A DNA stretch of 33,409 nucleotides from Bacteroidales bacterium (lineage in GTDB: Bacteria > Bacteroidota > Bacteroidia > Bacteroidales > Paludibacteraceae): NCBI GenBank assembly GCA_004557405.1, contig SFDZ01000022.1, positions 1 through 33,409 of the forward strand. Direction: 5' to 3'. Both the position numbers and the translations under genes were made by a program. Shown in pieces: positions 13,473 to 23,143 of the stretch. The number at the start of each line of letters is the position of its first letter. Within the stretch, counting starts at the first letter, position 1. The notes beneath the pieces were generated by a model. The model was given only the letters and a program-made list of their open reading frames with translations. It did no database searches and had not been told where the DNA came from.

Positions 13473-16400
13473 ATGAATTTTACCCATTTACACGTCCACT
13501 CGCACTACTCCATTCTCGACGGCATGTCGAAAGTGCCCGACTTGATAGACAAATGTATGCGCACCGGCATGCGCGCCATGGCGCTGACCGACCACGGCAA
13601 CATGTTCGGCATCAAGGAGTTTCTCGATTACAGCGCAAAAGTGAACGGCGCACCAAAGAAAAAATTGAACGAGTGTGAGGAAAATATCAAAAAGGCTCAA
13701 GAACTGATAGCACAAATACCCAAATTAGAAGCCGACTTGAAGACCGTTACCGACTCCTTCGACGCCGACAAACTAAAACAAATGCTCGCCGATGCGCACA
13801 AGGTCGAAACAGAACTGCCGAAATGGGAAACCGAACTCCCCATACTCGAACAAAAATTGGCAGACTTCGTGCCATTCAAACCGATAGTTGGTGTAGAGGC
13901 TTACTGCGCCCGTCGCAGCCGGCTATCGAAAGACGCGTCGCAAAAAGAGATAAGCGCCAACGGCAAAGAGCAGATAACGGACTACAGCGGCTGGCACCTC
14001 ATACTGCTGGCAAAAAACAAAACCGGTTACCACAATCTGTGCAAAATGGTGAGCCTCGCTTTCATCGAAGGCAAATACGGTCGGCCACGCATCGACAAAG
14101 AGTTGCTCACACAGTATCACGAAGGCATCATTGTGTCTTCGGCATGCTTGGGCGGCGAATTGCCACAACTCATCATGAAAGGCAAAATCGATGAAGCCGA
14201 AGCCTCCATCCGTTGGTTCAAATCAGTATTTGGCGACGACTACTACATCGAATTACAACGACACAAAACCGACAAACCCGGCGGCGACCAAGAAGTATAT
14301 ATGCGGCAACAAGAAGTCAATCCGATATTGATTGAATTGGCACGAAAAACCGACACAAAAATAATTTGCACCAACGATGCGCACTTTGTCGAAGAAGAAC
14401 ACGCCGATGCGCACGACCACCTCATCTGTGTATCGACAGGAACGCTTGTGGACGAAACACGCCGCATGCACTACACCAAACAAGAATGGCTGAAAACACC
14501 CGACGAGATGGCCGCCATATTCAGCGATCTGCCCGAAGCACTCGCAAACACGCAAGAGATAGTCGATAAAGTGGAAGCGTACAGCATCGATGCCGATCCG
14601 ATTATGCCGAAATTTCCGATACCCGAAACATTTGGCACCGAAGACGAATATCGCCGGAAATTCACCGAGCAAGACCTCTTCGACGAATTTACACGCAACG
14701 AAAAAGGCGAAGTTGTGCTCAGCCAAGAAGCCGCCGAGAAAAAAATCAAAAAACTCGGTGGCTACGACAAACTTTACCGCATCAAATTCGAAGCCGACTA
14801 TTTGGCAAAACTTGCTTGGGACGGCGCACACGAACGCTACGGCGAAAACCTGACCGACGAACAAATCGAGCGCATAACGTTCGAACTGCATATCATGAAA
14901 ACGATGGGTTTCCCCGGCTATTTTCTCATCGTGCGCGACTACATACGCGCTGCTCGCGAAGAGTTGGGTATGTTTGTTGGTCCCGGACGCGGTTCGGCAG
15001 CCGGTTCGGTAGTAGCCTACTGCCTGAAAATAACCGATGTCGATCCGCTCAAATACGACTTGCTGTTCGAGCGTTTCCTCAACCCCGACCGCATCTCACT
15101 GCCCGATATTGACGTCGATTTCGACGACACAAGCAAAATCATCGATTGGGTAACAAAAAAATACGGCGTATCGCAAGTAGCGCGCATCATCACATACGGC
15201 ACCATGGCTGCCAAATCGGCCATTGCCGACGTCAGCCGCGTGAAAAACATTCCCCTATCGACCGTAGCCGAAATCAAAACATACATTCCCGATAAACTCG
15301 ATGACGTACGCGACCCGGCCACAGGCAAAACATTCGCCCAACTAAAAGAGGAAAAAAAAATCAAAAAAGTGCCAAAACCGACATTGGCCAACTGCTACAA
15401 ATACATCGACGAACTGCGCAACCGCATTCACGGCAGCGATCCCGCCATCAGTTCCATGCTGACCACAGCCGGCGAATTGGAAGACACCATACGGCAAATC
15501 GGCGTTCACGCATGCGGCGTCATCATCGGTGCCGACGACCTGACCAAGTTTGCACCGCTGGCTTCGGTGTACGATAAAAACCTGAAAAAAGACATCGTTG
15601 TAACAGAATACGACGGCCACGTCATCGAATCGGTCGGGCTCATCAAGATGGACTTTCTCGGGCTGCAAACACTCACCATCATCAAAGAGGCGTTGAGCAA
15701 CATCAAAAAATCGCAAGGCAAAGAGATTGACATCGACCACATTCCGCTCGACGATGCGCCGACCTACAAACTGTTTCAGGAAGGGCGCACCATTGCCGTG
15801 TTCCAATTCGAGTCGCCGGGCATGCAGAAATACATGAAGGAACTGCAACCGACCGTCATCACCGACCTGATAGCCATGAATGCGCTCTATCGGCCGGGGC
15901 CTATCGAAAACATACCATCGTTCATCGCACGCAAACAAGGCAAAGAACCAATAACCTACGACCTGCCATGTATGGAAAAATACCTGAAAGACACCTACGG
16001 CATCACCGTATATCAGGAGCAGGTCATGCTGCTCTCGCGCGAGATAGCGGGCTTCACACGCGGCCAAAGCGACCAATTACGCAAAGCCATGGGTAAAAAA
16101 ATAGCCGCGCTGCTGGACGAACTCTATCCGAAATTTATCGAAGGCGGCAAAAAGAACGGCTATCAAGCATCGATACTGAACAGCATTTGGGAAACATGGC
16201 TCAAATTTGCCGAATATGCGTTCAACAAATCGCACTCGACCTGCTACGCTTGGCTGGCCTACCAAACGGCCTATCTGAAAGCCAATTTCCCCGCCGAATT
16301 TATGGCTGCCAATCTCACCATCAGCAAAGACGACATCAAAGAAGTAACCAAACTGATGGACGAATGCAAAGCCATGAAAATCATTGTCAAAGGGCCTGAC

Positions 16401-17504
16401 ATCAACGAATCCGACCTCACCTTCACCGTCAATCAAAACGGCATCATACGCTTCGGGCTCGGCGGCATCAAAGGCGTGGGCGAAAGTGCGGTCGAAGCCA
16501 TCGTCAACGAACGCAAAGCAAACGGCGCCTACAAAAGCATCCACGATTTTGTCGAACGCGTCAACCTTGCCGCCTGCAATCGCAAAGCCATCGAAAGCAT
16601 GGCTCTGGCCGGCTGCTTCGACACGTTTGGCGAAAAAATCCGCGAACAGATGCTGACACCGACATCCAAAGGCGACACATTCATCGAACAACTGATAACC
16701 TACGGCAACCGCTACCAACAAGACCAATCCGCAAACCAAAATTCGCTGTTTGGCAGTTTGGATTGTATCGAAATAGCCAAACCCACAGCGCCAAATGTAA
16801 CCGAGTGGTCAACATTGGACAAACTGAACAAAGAAAAAGAGATGGTTGGCATCTACATATCGGCACACCCGCTCGACCGCTACAAAGTGGCCATACAATA
16901 CGGCTGCTCGCACCATGCCGCCGACCTTGCCACACTGATAAGCCGGAAAACAAACACCACTTTCACAATAGGAGGTTTGGTGGTCAACACACGCGAAGGA
17001 CGTACCAAAACAGACAAGCCGTATGGTATCCTCACCATCGAGGACTATACCGGACAATACGAATTTCCGCTCTTTGGTCAGGACTATGTGGACTATGGAA
17101 AATTCCTCAAAAAAGATCTTTTTCTCATCATACACGGCTGCTCGCAACAACGTGGTCTCAATTGGAAATGGGGAAAACAGAACAATGACGAACCGCAAAA
17201 GTGGGAACTCAAAATCCAAAGCATCGACATGTTGGATGACAAAGCCGACACACTCATTCGCAACATCAGCATCGACATACCGTTATCGCACATCGACCCA
17301 ATGTTCATCACCAACCTCAATACACTATTCACCGACGAGGCGGCCACAGTGGAATTTTACATCAACGTACACGACAATGAAGAGCGTTATCTGACAAGTT
17401 TGAGGTCGCGCAAGTACCACCTCAAAGCCGACATAAATCTATTTAATCAATTAGAACAATGGAAAAAAGAAGAGGTTATCACCGACTTCCATATAAACAC
17501 ATAA
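13473..17504 (+). CDS. dnaE: DNA polymerase III alpha subunit
   Basis: Starting at ATG 13473 the protein has 1343 residues, longer than E. coli DnaE (1160). The N-terminal PHP domain has THLHVHSHYSILDG (4-17) and LTDHGNMFG (39-47), keeping metal-ligand histidines. The PHP domain is split by an insertion at about 56-134 that is Lys/Glu/Leu rich and predicted coiled coil, before PIVGVEAYCARRSRL. The polymerase core has FVGPGRGSAAGSVVAYCL and the catalytic pair in LPDIDVDFDD (Asp545, Asp547). The C-terminal part has a tandem helix-hairpin-helix region and an OB fold (TTFTIGGLVVNTREGRTKTDK). The alpha subunit copies DNA in the replisome. A longer frame from 13302 covers the untranslated leader and is not used. 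Confidence 0.95.
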   Translation: MNFTHLHVHSHYSILDGMSKVPDLIDKCMRTGMRAMALTDHGNMFGIKEFLDYSAKVNGAPKKKLNECEENIKKAQELIAQIPKLEADLKTVTDSFDADKLKQMLADAHKVETELPKWETELPILEQKLADFVPFKPIVGVEAYCARRSRLSKDASQKEISANGKEQITDYSGWHLILLAKNKTGYHNLCKMVSLAFIEGKYGRPRIDKELLTQYHEGIIVSSACLGGELPQLIMKGKIDEAEASIRWFKSVFGDDYYIELQRHKTDKPGGDQEVYMRQQEVNPILIELARKTDTKIICTNDAHFVEEEHADAHDHLICVSTGTLVDETRRMHYTKQEWLKTPDEMAAIFSDLPEALANTQEIVDKVEAYSIDADPIMPKFPIPETFGTEDEYRRKFTEQDLFDEFTRNEKGEVVLSQEAAEKKIKKLGGYDKLYRIKFEADYLAKLAWDGAHERYGENLTDEQIERITFELHIMKTMGFPGYFLIVRDYIRAAREELGMFVGPGRGSAAGSVVAYCLKITDVDPLKYDLLFERFLNPDRISLPDIDVDFDDTSKIIDWVTKKYGVSQVARIITYGTMAAKSAIADVSRVKNIPLSTVAEIKTYIPDKLDDVRDPATGKTFAQLKEEKKIKKVPKPTLANCYKYIDELRNRIHGSDPAISSMLTTAGELEDTIRQIGVHACGVIIGADDLTKFAPLASVYDKNLKKDIVVTEYDGHVIESVGLIKMDFLGLQTLTIIKEALSNIKKSQGKEIDIDHIPLDDAPTYKLFQEGRTIAVFQFESPGMQKYMKELQPTVITDLIAMNALYRPGPIENIPSFIARKQGKEPITYDLPCMEKYLKDTYGITVYQEQVMLLSREIAGFTRGQSDQLRKAMGKKIAALLDELYPKFIEGGKKNGYQASILNSIWETWLKFAEYAFNKSHSTCYAWLAYQTAYLKANFPAEFMAANLTISKDDIKEVTKLMDECKAMKIIVKGPDINESDLTFTVNQNGIIRFGLGGIKGVGESAVEAIVNERKANGAYKSIHDFVERVNLAACNRKAIESMALAGCFDTFGEKIREQMLTPTSKGDTFIEQLITYGNRYQQDQSANQNSLFGSLDCIEIAKPTAPNVTEWSTLDKLNKEKEMVGIYISAHPLDRYKVAIQYGCSHHAADLATLISRKTNTTFTIGGLVVNTREGRTKTDKPYGILTIEDYTGQYEFPLFGQDYVDYGKFLKKDLFLIIHGCSQQRGLNWKWGKQNNDEPQKWELKIQSIDMLDDKADTLIRNISIDIPLSHIDPMFITNLNTLFTDEAATVEFYINVHDNEERYLTSLRSRKYHLKADINLFNQLEQWKKEEVITDFHINT

Positions 17505-17531
17505 GTTTTATATAGTTTTGCGCACCAAATT

Positions 17532-17561
17532 TTGCCAATCGAACAAAAAATCGTATCTTTG
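17532..17561 (+). promoter_or_regulatory. Promoter of the diacylglycerol-kinase-like gene
   Basis: TTG at 17532-17534, exactly 19 nt, then TATCTTTG at 17554-17561: a full match to the Bacteroidota consensus. The leader to ATG 17626 is about 60 nt. Confidence 0.8.
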
Positions 17562-17625
17562 CACTGCCAAAACAGCGATTACATACTTGTGATAAGTATT
17601 GTTGTCGAAAAAAAACAAATAGGAA

Positions 17626-18564
17626 ATGAGCCTGCGCAACGAGAAGTGGGGCGTCATCGTCAACCCTTATTCGGGCAAACGCCGCCTTCAAAAAGATTGG
17701 ACAAACATATACTACCTGCTCAAAAAAGCCGAAATCAACTTTTCTGAACAACTGACTTCATACACCGGACATGCCATCGAAATAGCACGCACCATGGTCG
17801 AAGCCGGTTATCGGCATCTGCTTATCGTCGGTGGCGACGGCACACTCAACGAAGTGGTCAACGGCATTTACACCTCGAACATAACCGACAAAAACGCCGT
17901 TACTCTCGCCCTCGTGCCGTATGGCACAGGCAACGATTGGGCGCGCTATTGGGGCATCACACGCAAGCGCAAAAAACTGACTACCCAACTCTTTCAGCGT
18001 AAAAGTGTGCCCATCGATTTAGGCAAAATTTCGTACCAAGATCACAACAGCCAAAACGCCACACGTTACTTTATAAACGGCGCCGGCTGGGGATTCGACG
18101 GCACTGTGGTACGCATCACCAACAAGTTAAAACACTATCTCGGCGGCAGTGCGTGGGTCTATTCGTTATCGGTTTTCCTAACACTTTTCACTCTGAAAAC
18201 ACACCGCATGCGCCTCACCGACGACCACCGAACAGTACAACGCCCGTTTTTTACCATTGCCATCGGCAACGGCTGTTATTCGGGCGGAGGTCTCAAACAA
18301 GTGCCTGAGGCCAACCCTACCGATGGTTTGCTGCACATCACGGCTATGGAGCAAATCAAACTCCGCCAAATACCGTCGGCGCTCAAATTGCTGTTTTCGG
18401 GACGGCTGCCCGAACATCCATGTGCACACTCGTTTGTAACCACCAAATTCACTATGGAATACGAGAGCGCCATCGATGCCGAAACCGACGGTGTGGAATT
18501 GTGCACCACCACACCATTGCAAGTGGAAATTGTGCCACAAGCCTTACACATGCTAATACCTTGA
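17626..18564 (+). CDS. Diacylglycerol/lipid kinase family protein
   Basis: The 312-residue protein belongs to the DagK/YegS/sphingosine kinase family. Visible are the N-terminal WGVIVNPYSGKRR, the nucleotide-binding IVGGDGTLNEVVNGIY, LVPYGTGNDWARYWGI, and INGAGWGFDGTVV followed by the GCYSGGGLKQVPEANPTDGLLHI substrate region and the C-terminal DAETDGVE motif. Such enzymes phosphorylate diacylglycerol or related lipids at the membrane; the exact lipid is not predictable. It is a single-gene unit with its own promoter and a downstream terminator. Confidence 0.88.
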   Translation: MSLRNEKWGVIVNPYSGKRRLQKDWTNIYYLLKKAEINFSEQLTSYTGHAIEIARTMVEAGYRHLLIVGGDGTLNEVVNGIYTSNITDKNAVTLALVPYGTGNDWARYWGITRKRKKLTTQLFQRKSVPIDLGKISYQDHNSQNATRYFINGAGWGFDGTVVRITNKLKHYLGGSAWVYSLSVFLTLFTLKTHRMRLTDDHRTVQRPFFTIAIGNGCYSGGGLKQVPEANPTDGLLHITAMEQIKLRQIPSALKLLFSGRLPEHPCAHSFVTTKFTMEYESAIDAETDGVELCTTTPLQVEIVPQALHMLIP

Positions 18565-18565
18565 C

Positions 18566-18603
18566 AAAAAAAGTCCGCAGACATATCACATGTACACGGA
18601 CTT
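18566..18603 (-). terminator. Terminator-like hairpin, minus-strand orientation
   Basis: AAGTCCG/CGGACTT (18571-18577, 18597-18603) with a 19-nt loop, followed on the minus strand by TTTTTTTG. Orientation fits the end of the AsmA transcript, and it sits directly after the lipid kinase stop. Confidence 0.6.
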
Positions 18604-18700
18604 CCCTAAAAACATAACCTAAATACCAACACTACAATCTGAAACTTTTAGTTGCAGGACTGAGCGTCGCTTAAATACTATCAAAAGTCGTGCCAAACAA

Positions 18701-18741
18701 TGAGGAGACGCAGATTTTCTGCATCTCCTCACTGTTTTTTT
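18701..18741 (+). terminator. Intrinsic terminator between convergent lipid kinase and asmA-like genes
   Basis: A 13-bp stem with one mismatch, TGAGGAGACGCAG/CTGCATCTCCTCA (18701-18713, 18719-18731), loop ATTTT, followed by CTGTTTTTTT on the plus strand. The stem may also work for the minus-strand transcript. Confidence 0.8.
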
Positions 18742-18752
18742 GCTGAATGCCC

Positions 18753-21700
18753 CTATTTCACGTTGCGTTTCAAGGCATCGGAAATCAACTTTTTGAGTGC
18801 TAACGTGCGTTCTTGCAAGGCATTACGTTTTTCCGGTTTGTACATATCGGAATATTGTGTTTTGACCAATTTGAACTCCATATTGTCCAAATCGGAAGCA
18901 TTGCCTTTGATTTGCAACGCCAGCCGTATGGGCGACAAGGTTTCGATATGTGCGTTGTAGTTGTTGGCAAGGTCGTACCGACCGCCCACCACAGCCGAGT
19001 ATTTGTCCATCGACATGACGAACGGATACAAATCGACCTCGTTGCGGAAAACGGTAGCCTCCACACTGATACTATCCACCAAATTTTTGGTTTTGCGGTT
19101 GAACAAGAGTGGTTTGGCTATTTTGGCAAACGTTTCGCTATCGAGCAGAACAAGGTCTTTGCCTTCGATGGCAGCGGCGCCGCGCAGTGTCGATATTTTG
19201 AGGTCGTAATTCGATTTCAGATAGGTTTCGGCTGCCAAATGGAACTGCGCCCGTCCCTCGAACGATTTGAGCATCGGGAAAATAGTATCGACATCCGGCA
19301 CCATGTGTATCAGTTGTTTGATGTCGATATTGATGAGGTGGAAATCGAGCCCGGCAAACAAGTGATTGCGCCGTTCGCTGCGATACATGGCCGTCAATTG
19401 CATTTCGGCCGCTTCGCACGTGAAGCCCATCTGTTCGAGCACCAACACGCCATCTTTCACCGTCAGTTTGCCGGCAATGTTTTGCAGACGATTGTCGGCA
19501 AAAAGCGCATTTTTGATGTGCGTATTCAGTGTAAGATCGACACCTTTCGGCACCATGAACGGGTTATCTTGTTGTTCCACAGCCGGTTCCTCAGTTTCGG
19601 CGACGGCATTTTCGGCGATTTGTGTCGAGTCGGCATTGCCAAAACCACTCACCAAATCGAGCAGTTGGTTTATGTCCGTTTGTTCCGACACAAAATTAAA
19701 TTCGCCTTCGAGCAATCCGTCTTTTTTGATGAATTTGCGGATATTGCGTGCTTCGCCCGTCAGGCTGAAATCGGAACGGTCGATGACAATGCGGCTGTCA
19801 TCAATAGTCAGTTTGCGCGGTGTGAAAGCGAATTTTATCGCCGGAATGCGGATTTCGGGTTCAATGCCGGCCATACGGAAACGACCATCGTTGAAGTCGA
19901 TTTTGAGTGTCGGGTTCCATTTCAGATAGAGGTTTTCCTGTGTTTCGTCGTAGGTGGTCGACGCCGAAATGTCGATGTGTTTGGTAGTTACGCCGAGTGC
20001 CGTGCCCATGTTGGCGGCCAGCGTTTCGCTGCTATACGAGCATTGCAGGCGCGGATTTTTGGCATTACGTCGGCTTGGCGACAAAGTGATTTTGCCTTTC
20101 GGTGCCACCACATCAGCCGAAATCGTGTCCATGTGTGCCAACAAATGTTGCATTTCGAAGGCGCAAGTTGCCGACAACATTTGCGTGGTGTCGAGCAGAT
20201 TGGATGTGGCCACGGTCAGCGCGGCATCGGTCAGCGCGGCATCCAACGTGCCAAGCATTTGGACACGCAAGTCGGGTGCTGCGATTTTGGCCTGCAACAT
20301 CTCTTTGAACGCACGATTTTTACTCGGGCTTGGCAGCGCAGCCTGCACGGTGAGCGCCGGTGCCTCGACAAAAATGCTATCGTTGTACACCACATCTAAA
20401 TCGCTGAAAGTCAGCGTTCCATTTGCAATTATTTTGTCGAGATTGAGCGCCAACACGTCGTCCAAAGCAAATTTTGCCTGCACATCGGCCTTGGTGCGGC
20501 CGTCAAGCGCGGCGTTCAAATCGGCGGGCAACACAGGCGCCAATTCGGGCAGATTGACATCGGCTTTGAGGTGCAAATTGCAACGCAGTGCGCCCAGCAA
20601 ATCGTTCACACGCCCGTCGGCTTGTACGCTACAAGTTCCCGTTTTGGCAGTCAGTTGCGTGATGACGGCATCCGACACGGCGCCATCGTTCAAATCGAGA
20701 TGTGCAGTGGCTTTGGCGCCCACATCGTGCAACTTGTATGGTACGCCTTCGACCGCCACTTTGGCCTTGCGTAAATCGACATTGGCAGTAATTTGCGGAA
20801 GTGCACTGCTATTATAAACACCTGATACACAACCGGATAAAACAATATCGCCCTTAACATCGATGCCATCAAGCAGGTCGGCATAGGCGGCCGGAATCAG
20901 ACTAATCACTTTTTCGATTTGCCATTCGTCGGTAGCAAAATCGACATCCATCACGATGTTTGTGTCGCGCATTTGCGCCCAGCCATCGAGCGTGATTTTA
21001 TGGTCGGCCAACACCAATTCGGCTTTGCGCACATTGGCCAACATGGTGTCCAGATTTGCCGTCAAAGGCACCGTAGCGCTAATGTCGGCTTGTGTCAGCA
21101 TTTGGTCGCCGGCGATGGCGCAGTCAAGGCTTTGCAAGTCGATCGCCACCGATGCTTGTACATCGTTGCCGGTAAGTGCCGCCTTGGTGCGCAACGCCAC
21201 ATGCGGCACTTGCACCTCGAGGCGGGCGGTGTCGTCGGTGGCAAAGAGCACATTTTGTAATTGCAACGACACATCGGCCATCATATCGGTGTCGGCATAG
21301 TTGCCGCCGATTTGCGCCTGTACATCGTCGATGGCAGCGTGCATGCGATTTTGGTCGTCGGTGTAACGGACACGCAAATTGGCGATTTTCACTGCATGAA
21401 TATTCAGCAAATCGAAAGGCAATGCGGTGGCCGTCGTATCCGGTTCGTCGTCGGAAGCGACTACAATGTCATAGTTGGTCTGCCCGAGACTATCGGTGTA
21501 AATGTTGGCATATCCGCCGTCGAGTATCACGGCATTGACAACGAGCGCATCGTTGGCGAGAAACTGCCACACATCGATGGTAGCCGTCAGATTGTCAACA
21601 TTGGCCAAAGTGTCCGATGGCGATCCGGGCGTCGGATTTTTGAGGCATACATTGTGCAAACGCACACCAAATTCGGGAAATGTGCTGAAGAAGGTCAGGT

Positions 21701-21872
21701 CGGCTTCGTCGAGCGATGTTTCGCACGTTACAAACTGCGGCACATATTTGCGTACGATAGGCGTGAGACGTTCGGGTGTGAACACCACATACACAGCCAC
21801 GCACACCACAATAAGCACCACCAACAGCAGCGACAACAATGTCCAGCCTGTGATTTTAAGTGCTTTTTTCAT
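18753..21872 (-). CDS. AsmA-family protein
   Basis: The 1039-residue protein has one N-terminal membrane helix (about residues 8-32, ITGWTLLSLLLVVLIVVCVAVYVVF) and a long periplasmic region beginning with the AsmA signature FTPERLTPIVRKYV ... TFFSTFPEFGVRLHNV. The remainder is repetitive beta-rich sequence (many alternating hydrophobic residues, LNDGRFRM, LTIDDSRIVIDRSDFSLTG), and AsmA-like C-terminal features AAIEGKDLVLLDSETFAKIAKPLLF. AsmA-like proteins form long hydrophobic grooves bridging the envelope and move phospholipids to the outer membrane. It follows the lipoprotein gene by 3 nt in one operon. Which of the AsmA paralogues (TamB-, YhdP-like) it resembles functionally is not determined. 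Confidence 0.9.
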   Translation of the reverse strand: MKKALKITGWTLLSLLLVVLIVVCVAVYVVFTPERLTPIVRKYVPQFVTCETSLDEADLTFFSTFPEFGVRLHNVCLKNPTPGSPSDTLANVDNLTATIDVWQFLANDALVVNAVILDGGYANIYTDSLGQTNYDIVVASDDEPDTTATALPFDLLNIHAVKIANLRVRYTDDQNRMHAAIDDVQAQIGGNYADTDMMADVSLQLQNVLFATDDTARLEVQVPHVALRTKAALTGNDVQASVAIDLQSLDCAIAGDQMLTQADISATVPLTANLDTMLANVRKAELVLADHKITLDGWAQMRDTNIVMDVDFATDEWQIEKVISLIPAAYADLLDGIDVKGDIVLSGCVSGVYNSSALPQITANVDLRKAKVAVEGVPYKLHDVGAKATAHLDLNDGAVSDAVITQLTAKTGTCSVQADGRVNDLLGALRCNLHLKADVNLPELAPVLPADLNAALDGRTKADVQAKFALDDVLALNLDKIIANGTLTFSDLDVVYNDSIFVEAPALTVQAALPSPSKNRAFKEMLQAKIAAPDLRVQMLGTLDAALTDAALTVATSNLLDTTQMLSATCAFEMQHLLAHMDTISADVVAPKGKITLSPSRRNAKNPRLQCSYSSETLAANMGTALGVTTKHIDISASTTYDETQENLYLKWNPTLKIDFNDGRFRMAGIEPEIRIPAIKFAFTPRKLTIDDSRIVIDRSDFSLTGEARNIRKFIKKDGLLEGEFNFVSEQTDINQLLDLVSGFGNADSTQIAENAVAETEEPAVEQQDNPFMVPKGVDLTLNTHIKNALFADNRLQNIAGKLTVKDGVLVLEQMGFTCEAAEMQLTAMYRSERRNHLFAGLDFHLINIDIKQLIHMVPDVDTIFPMLKSFEGRAQFHLAAETYLKSNYDLKISTLRGAAAIEGKDLVLLDSETFAKIAKPLLFNRKTKNLVDSISVEATVFRNEVDLYPFVMSMDKYSAVVGGRYDLANNYNAHIETLSPIRLALQIKGNASDLDNMEFKLVKTQYSDMYKPEKRNALQERTLALKKLISDALKRNVK

Positions 21873-21875
21873 AGA

Positions 21876-22250
21876 CTATTCCGGCACTTTGGTGAATGTT
21901 TTTTTATTGCCGTAATCGTCTTCGTACACCAATGTTGTAGCATCGAGAACGAGCACAGCGTACACTTTCGGGATGGTGCCCTCGCCCGTCATTTCCATGA
22001 TGTGGATTTGCGTCAAAGTGGATTTTTCCAACGTCCATTCGAACTTTTGCGCTTCGGCTTCGGTTACATCGTCGGCAGTGTCCCATGTAGTGCCGGTGTG
22101 GTTGGCGGCATAAGTTTCGTACAAAGTACCCGACTGCCATTTGCCGATAAGCAACGCTTCGTCTAAATTGTCGTCGTCGGGGGCGCAACTGCTAAACAGG
22201 CACACTACGGCCAACAAACAGATGGCTGACAAGAAAAGTGTTTTTTTCAT
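21876..22250 (-). CDS. Lipocalin-like lipoprotein
   Basis: The 124-residue protein has a lipoprotein signal: MKKTLFLSAICLLAVVCLF followed by the lipobox LFSSC (Cys about residue 22) and the Asp-rich APDDDN sequence after it. The mature part, with LLIGKWQSGTLYE, resembles the GxW start of lipocalin-like (DUF4923/lipocalin_4 type) domains of Bacteroidota lipoproteins, and ends with short beta strands. It is probably attached to the outer membrane. It is the first gene of the operon with the AsmA-family gene, suggesting a shared lipid or envelope role, which is only inferred. Confidence 0.75.
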   Translation of the reverse strand: MKKTLFLSAICLLAVVCLFSSCAPDDDNLDEALLIGKWQSGTLYETYAANHTGTTWDTADDVTEAEAQKFEWTLEKSTLTQIHIMEMTGEGTIPKVYAVLVLDATTLVYEDDYGNKKTFTKVPE

Positions 22251-22321
22251 CGTTGTATAAATTTTAGAGTTTTAGATTAGATTATTCTTGAATTTGGCAA
22301 ATTTGGCACGAAAATTGACTG

Positions 22322-22352
22322 CAAAGATAATAAAAAAGGTGCAAGTTATCAA
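22322..22352 (-). promoter_or_regulatory. Promoter of the lipocalin-like lipoprotein / asmA operon
   Basis: On the minus strand TTG (complement of 22350-22352), 20 nt, TATCTTTG (complement of 22322-22329). Full consensus match. The leader to ATG 22250 is about 70 nt. Confidence 0.75.
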
Positions 22353-22403
22353 ATATTTGCGCTATTTTTTGTCATTTTTTACAACGAATCGCGAAAAAAA
22401 CAG

Positions 22404-22411
22404 TATCTTTG
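22404..22411 (+). promoter_or_regulatory. -7 box immediately before the HAD phosphatase start (leaderless-like)
   Basis: TATCTTTG at 22404-22411 matches the consensus and ends only 6 nt before ATG 22418, so transcription would begin at or next to the start codon. No TTG was found at 19-21 nt upstream. Confidence 0.55.
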
Positions 22412-22417
22412 CAGACG

Positions 22418-23140
22418 ATGAAAGCGATTGATGATTTTTTGACACGGCACGCCTATCCGCGATGGGCGTTGCAGGCCGTATTTTTCGACATGGATGGTGT
22501 GTTGTTCGACTCGATGCCCTACCATGCGTATGCGTGGGCTAAGACATTCAGAAATCACGGTTTTGAATTTTCGGAATACGATGCCTACTTGAACGAGGGA
22601 CGCACGGGCGAATCGGTCATCAACGAATATTTTCTGAAAACGCACGGGCGCCCTGCCACCAAAGCCGAAAGCGACATGCTCTATGCCGAAAAAGGACGTT
22701 ATTTTATAGAATGCGGTGCCGTAAAACCCGTAGCCCATGTGCAAGAATTATTGCACCGACTAAAAGCGCAAGGTCTTGATATTTACATTGTTACAGGTTC
22801 GGCACAGCAGTCGTTGTTCGACACGCTGAACACACATTTTCCAGGCATTTTTGTGCGCGAAAAAATGGTAACGGCATTCGATGTTACACATGGCAAACCC
22901 GACCCCGAGCCCTACCTGACGGCCTTGCGCAAAGCCGCCGTTCAACCGTGGCAAGCCATGGTGGTGGAAAACGCGCCGCTGGGTGTGCGGTCGGCCGTGG
23001 CAGCCGGCATTTTCACCATCGCAGTAAACACAGGCATACTGCAGCCGCATGAATTACGCAATGCCGGTGCCGACATTGTGCTCAACTCCATGGACGCACT
23101 CACTGCCTTGCTCCCCAACTTAATTTCAACAAAGGCATAA
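22418..23140 (+). CDS. HAD-superfamily phosphatase / beta-phosphoglucomutase-like
   Basis: From ATG 22418 the protein has 240 residues. HAD motif I is FFDMDGVLFDS (Asp24 nucleophile and Asp26), motif II IVTGSAQ (Thr/Ser), motif III Lys in HGKPDPEPYLTAL, and motif IV VVENAPLGVRSA. The cap insertion after motif I (YLNEGRTGESVINEYF) fits subclass I, as in beta-phosphoglucomutases and sugar-phosphate phosphatases. Substrate is unknown. The TTG at 22409 upstream lies within the -7 box and is not a credible start. Gene 3 nt downstream encodes a porin, followed by kbl, so these form an operon. Confidence 0.88.
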   Translation: MKAIDDFLTRHAYPRWALQAVFFDMDGVLFDSMPYHAYAWAKTFRNHGFEFSEYDAYLNEGRTGESVINEYFLKTHGRPATKAESDMLYAEKGRYFIECGAVKPVAHVQELLHRLKAQGLDIYIVTGSAQQSLFDTLNTHFPGIFVREKMVTAFDVTHGKPDPEPYLTALRKAAVQPWQAMVVENAPLGVRSAVAAGIFTIAVNTGILQPHELRNAGADIVLNSMDALTALLPNLISTKA

Positions 23141-23143
23141 AGT

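Noticed and set aside
18813..20399. 528-aa plus-strand ORF inside the AsmA-family gene
   Set aside because: Antisense shadow caused by codon bias; Phe/His/Gln/Arg-rich translation without domains, and the opposite strand codes a clear AsmA protein.
22409..22417. TTG start three codons upstream for the HAD gene
   Set aside because: It lies inside the -7 box, so cannot be part of the mRNA.
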